From Thermomucor indicae-seudaticae (Eukaryota; Mucoromycota; Mucoromycetes; Mucorales; Lichtheimiaceae): DNA of 35,266 nt. Where the stretch lies: contig JSYX01000083.1 in NCBI GenBank assembly GCA_000787465.1, positions 1 to 35,266 of the forward strand, in the 5' to 3' direction. This document shows, piece by piece, positions 31,206 to 35,266 of the stretch. The position numbers and the translations under genes are program-made. The notes beneath the pieces were generated by a model, which worked only from the letters and a program-made list of their open reading frames with translations, did not search any database and was not told the origin of the DNA. Each line of letters opens with the position of its first letter. The first letter of the stretch is position 1.

Positions 31206-33128
31206 ATGGGCATAGAGTCAACCAGCAGCAGTAGTCGCTCTAAAGCAGAACATAGTAGCACTAGCAGAGATGAAGACAGGCAATCATTGTTGTCATCTAC
31301 GGCCAGAGGCGCCTATTATCTGATCGCATTACAATTCGCTTCTCGGATGCTGACATTTGCGCTGCATCAGATCGTGCTCCGATACACGACAGCAGAAACC
31401 TTGGGCATTGCATCAGTTAAACTCGAACTCTTGCTATCGACTATTCTGTTTATTTCGCGTGAAGGTTTTCGATGTGCACTTCTTCGTGGCGGTGACAACA
31501 ACAATCATGGATCTTTTTCCGGTACCGATGAGGATAAAGGCGATGAGACTTACGTGGCCGAAAACACAGCAGCCGGGGCAGAACAAAAAGTGACCAACTT
31601 GGCGTATGTCCCGACAATCATTGGTTTAGCCGCGAGTTGTGTGGCCTGTGGATATTATCTCTCAATGATCGACGAGGTAGCCGCAACCCAATACCCCTAC
31701 TATCGAACATCGGTTATCTTGTATGGTGTCGCAGCCTTCGCGGAGCTCTTGGTGGAGCCACTCTTTGTGTTAGCCATGAACCGACTTTACTATCAGCTGC
31801 GAGTTAGAGTGGAAGGGGCAGCTGTGCTGCTGCGATGCTTTATCACGTTTGGCTTGACACTGCTGGGTGCATATCAAGCAGACAAAGACGGATCATACAG
31901 AAATGCATACGGCGTGTTGGCATTTGCTGTAGCTCAGCTAGTCTTCGGTCTGACGATGGCCTTTGGCTACGCCGGCTTCTTCCTGAAGCAAGTTAAGCGC
32001 GGAGAAATTGATGCAAGAAGCTTGTATCCAAGGAAATTGATCACATCAGACAAACGGTAATTACGGTATCCGATCGTTAAGCAACGCTTGCATGTTTTGC
32101 GCCATTCTCATTTTTCCACGTCAAAAGGAGGACGTACTGGTTTGACACTGAACTGCGAAATCTGGCGTCAACTTTAACAAAGCAATCGCTGCTCAAACAC
32201 GTATTGACAGAAGGCGACAAAATGCTTGTTTCTGCATTAAGCTCAGACGCTGCCCAAGGAGTATACGCGTTTGTTGTCAACTATGGCTCGCTTATCGTGC
32301 GCATCCTTTTTCAACCTTTGGAAGAAGCAAGCCGGACGTTTTTCACGAAACTTCTTGTGAACGACACTGGAAAGCCGTCAAGTGAGAATGTCACTGTCGC
32401 GGCAGATGTTCTGCTTCTTATAATGCGGTTTCATGTGATGCTTGGTCTTGTATTTACATGCTTTGCCACAAATTACACGGCGACACTCATTGACCTCTTG
32501 GTGGGTAAAGAATGGTCTGTTCACAGCAATGCTCCTGCAGTTCTTGCAACGTACTGCTTATACGTGCCTGTCATGGGCATCAACGGTATCACAGAAGCTT
32601 TCGTGCAGGCCGTCGCGACAAAGTCTGATCTCACAAAGCTCAGTTACTACATGGTCGCTTTTTCGGCGTGTTTCATGGCTGCTGGTTATATCTTTATGAA
32701 AATTTTGGATCTTGGCGCAACAGGATTGGTATTTGCCAACATGGTTAATCTAGGCATACGGATCATATATAGCTGGCGATATATTGTACGGTACTTTCAG
32801 AGCGTCAGTCAGCTGACCGAAAGGAAAATGTTGCGTGTTCGCGAGTGGTTCCCCAGTGCGCTCACTATGCTAGCATTTGTGGTATCTTGGATGATAACAA
32901 GGTGGTCAGAAAACAGTATCGGATGGTATACGCTCAACCAGAAGAGTATCCATGTGGGAATTGGCGGGCTTTGCTTCCTAGCGGTTTTGGGAATCACGTA
33001 AATAGAGGCCAATTACCCATACTTATGCAGTGTTAAACTAATGCTAACTATTTTCACGTAGTGCATGGAGGGAAAACAAATGGATCCAAGATGCGAAGCG
33101 GCTGATGAAGAAACAAAAGACTGACTGA
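31206..33128 (+). CDS. RFT1: RFT1, dolichol-linked oligosaccharide scramblase-family protein
   Basis: Three exons (31206-32056, 32128-32997, 33062-33128) encode 595 aa with about a dozen hydrophobic segments. RFT1-family blocks are LIALQFASRMLTFALHQIVL, TLGIASVKLELLLSTILFIS, REGFRCALLR, PYYRTSVILYGVAAFAELLV, YWFDTELRNLASTLTKQSLL, KHVLTEGDKMLVSALSS, QGVYAFVVNYGSLIVRILFQ and the C-terminal AWRENKWIQDAKRLMKKQ. RFT1 is an ER-membrane protein of the MATE/MOP flippase fold needed for N-glycosylation, linked genetically to flipping of Man5GlcNAc2-PP-dolichol, though its direct activity has been debated. The start is the first ATG in the frame; an acidic, Ser-rich 40-residue N-terminus and a loop of about 30 polar residues (GGDNNNHGSFSG) are lineage-specific additions. 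Introns are 71 and 64 nt. Confidence 0.95.
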
Positions 33129-33747
33129 AGACGTCTATCATTCGATTTTCTATAAAGAACATCTCGAATTTCGTCTTGTCACAGCGTGCAACGTCACTCC
33201 GCCATTGACCTCCTAGAATCCAGGAAACGGAGGAAACACAATTTCATTGAATAGTCTATTCTCTGAATCTATTAATCTGTAACGCTTTTGTAACTACCTT
33301 TGACTCTAACTTTGATGTCAACCCGGGAAGCAGATAGCAGCAGAGCTCCTTTTAACAACAATAATACTTTTTAGTGAAGGAAACTTCACCATCTCTTGAC
33401 TCTATAGGGGGAACTTAGTGAATCCATTATATTATGGTTTGCTGTCTTCGAAGTGCTTCTTATCAATGGGCGATATTGGCTAAAACTGTGGGCAACCTCC
33501 TCTTACTTTTTGATGTAGGGTTGCCTTGCGACTCTCTAGTATACGATCTAAATCATGGATTCATTCTTAGTGCGAACGAAAGTGTGTAGGCGTCATAAAA
33601 GTTAATTGCACAGAAGCAAGGGAAAGGTGTCACTGAATGCCACAATGCCGATACAGGAAAATCCCGGAAAACTCCAGCTCTTTTTTATGCGCTCCACTCT
33701 TGCATCCTATCTTTACGCATTGGTTCCTTTTCTTCTGCGCGACTCTT
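33129..33747. other. Intergenic spacer
   Basis: The 619-bp stretch between RFT1 and the secreted-protein gene holds the RFT1 3' UTR and the next promoter. A frame open from 33637 reads into the secreted-protein ATG but lacks a signal sequence in the correct place, so the ATG at 33748 is preferred. Nothing else is recognised. Confidence 0.45.
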
Positions 33748-34549
33748 ATGCTTAACCGACGTCTTTTGTTTCTTGTCTTTACCCTATTATCCGTCTTCCT
33801 TGTCTCAACCACAGCTGCTGTACCAGTTCACAAAGGAGAGATCGAACATCATTGCGCGCCGACAGTTAAAGTTTCTCTTAGCGAATACTATGAAAACATC
33901 GTGGATCAAGTAATGGAAACTATTTTTGAAAGCATCATCACATCAGTACCTCATTCATATATGGCCGCACGTCATTATCTAATCAGAGATCACGGTAAAT
34001 TCATTTAATTTGATCATTATGCTAGCGTATTGCTTAGTTGTGGTGCACATAGACAAATTACGCACATCGCTTAGTGATCTTCTAGCGTCCCTGAGCGATC
34101 ATCTCAACTTGATGCGCGTTAATCTCTCTGCTTCTGTGCGTCCCCTTGTTGAGCTCAACATACCATGGTCCTTGTTATCCTCTAACTCGGCTACCCACGC
34201 TGAGTTGACAAAGAGTATTTCTGCCCTCAATCAGCGCATGTGCGACCAGCTTGGTGTCATTGTCAACGCTCAAGAAACAGCGACCTTGATCATCCAGCAG
34301 TCCCTGTGGCACGATAATAGCCAAGCTCCTGTTGGACACCCTATTATTACAACGCTCTCGCATATCTTGTTCCTCCCTTTAAAGAACGGCAACAAGCAGG
34401 TTACCGCAAGCGACGAAGCTCGAGTACTGACGATGTGGCTCCGTTCTTGGCTGGCTGAGATACCACAGCGGTTAAAGATCCAGTGTGAAGAGCGAATTGA
34501 AGAAGCCATTCAATCCATCCTCGAAGACATTGTTGTGGCAGACGAGTAA
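33748..34549 (+). CDS. Secreted helical protein of unknown function
   Basis: Two exons (33748-33994, 34053-34549) encode 247 aa. The intron (58 nt, GTAAAT to CATAG) is in frame. The N-terminus MLNRRLLFLVFTLLSVFLVS followed by TTAAVP is a clear signal peptide, with cleavage likely near residues 23-26. The mature part has few cysteines and many amphipathic helices: SEYYENIVDQVMETIFESII, LRTSLSDLLASLSDHLNLM, VGHPIITTLSHILFLPL and WLRSWLAEIPQRLKIQC, with an acidic C-terminal helix ending ILEDIVVADE. I do not recognise a family. Such lineage-specific secreted helical proteins are common in fungal genomes; function could be cell-wall or extracellular, but this is open. Confidence 0.78.
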
Positions 34550-35266
34550 AGGTTCCTTTTAAGGCTTCCTCACGGGTACCAAACGCGACAATCATTGTCT
34601 TTAAATACACCAAGGCTTTTCAAGCCGGCAGAGCATATTGAGTACCGTAATTGTCGACGAACAACAAAATTACTGGTAACTCTGTGTACATTATCAGATA
34701 TAGTAGACGCCAGTGGGTCCTGTCCCTTTTGCCAGGCCTCTAGCATTTACATAAGAGACGAATGTCCTCTAGTCAGACATCCTCACCTATCGTTTATTCG
34801 TCATTATGGTCGTTCCCTTTCGATCTGGCTTTACGACTTCAGTCGTAAGTATACTGCCCAGAGCCCTGCACCATTATTTCATGCCGCCCTGCCTTCAATT
34901 TGGCATGGGGTTATGGCATTCCACCTCCTGCTATGCGAGGCGAGCATGAGATGGCATGTGGCACTTTATGGCATGCCATGGTCCGGGCAAGAGGCGTAAT
35001 CATGCCTTGTCGTCTGAATTAGCAATATACCCTGGCCTGTTATATAGGAAACGTAGAAGACAAGAGATCTTACGTATATTCATTGGCTTAAAAATTGTTT
35101 CATTTAGTTGCTTACTATCTTGCTTCGACTCAACACATCGAAAATACTGGTTTTTGAATAACTTTTTGCGTCCTCTGTTGGTAGTTTTTGCGTCAACTTC
35201 AAGTGGAATTTGCGCCATGCTTTAACAAAGATTTACGGTGAAATCAAAATACATTTGCACTGTGAT
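34550..35266. other. Right-end region with no supported gene
   Basis: An open plus-strand frame of 135 codons (34595-34999) has a compositional mix typical of non-coding DNA and no family resemblance. A cluster of GGCATG and CATGCC words lies around 34860-34990, giving weak self-complementarity. The remainder is A+T-rich with no recognisable signal. Confidence 0.45.

Noticed and set aside
34595..34999. A 135-codon plus-strand frame near the right end
   Set aside because: Composition is irregular, it has no domain or signal, and it overlaps the tail of the preceding gene's 3' UTR.

Overview
The window looks like nuclear DNA of a filamentous fungus. Most protein genes are cut by several short GT-AG introns (47-90 nt, often with CTAAC/CTGAC-like branch sites). 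The gene set is eukaryotic: a diaphanous-type formin, a Nup120/Nup160-like nucleoporin, RFT1, KAE1, a JmjC hydroxylase, an Rmd1/Sif2 protein and MRI1. Protein style and intron style suggest an early-diverging lineage such as Mucoromycota. That placement is inference; no marker was searched. I see no operons, CRISPR arrays or bacterial features, and I did not recognise any tRNA or rRNA gene.

Layout, left end to about 10.5 kb: an unassigned left end; a TMEM256/DUF423 membrane protein (-); a seven-exon FPG/NEIL-type DNA glycosylase (-); a Bmt6-like rRNA methyltransferase (+) sharing a 121-bp divergent promoter with the glycosylase; methylthioribose-1-phosphate isomerase MRI1 (+), whose ATG appears to be split by a 5' intron; and a Nup120/160-like nucleoporin (-) that lacks the usual C-terminal solenoid.

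From 10.5 to 17.5 kb the window is gene-poor and repeat-rich. It holds decayed reading frames, a 1.06-kb element with terminal inverted repeats, three copies of a CTGGACT-rich palindromic module, a pogo/Tigger-like transposase remnant with an internal stop, and an unrecognised candidate gene with good splice signals.

From 17.5 kb to the right end gene density is high again: an 18-exon formin (+), a KDM8/JMJD5-like JmjC protein (-), an Rmd1/Sif2 DUF155 protein (-), KAE1 of the KEOPS complex (+), a hexokinase (-) with two apparent single-base frameshifts in homopolymers, RFT1 (+), and a small secreted protein of unknown function (+). Neighbours are mostly unrelated housekeeping genes in divergent or convergent pairs, as is usual in compact fungal genomes.

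I did not find a convincing new multi-gene system. The most interesting items are the doubly frameshifted hexokinase, the intron-split MRI1 start codon, the probable GC-AG introns, the short nucleoporin and the repeat-rich island. Exon boundaries were worked out by hand from reading frame, splice motifs and remembered family conservation; cDNA or homology alignment would confirm them.
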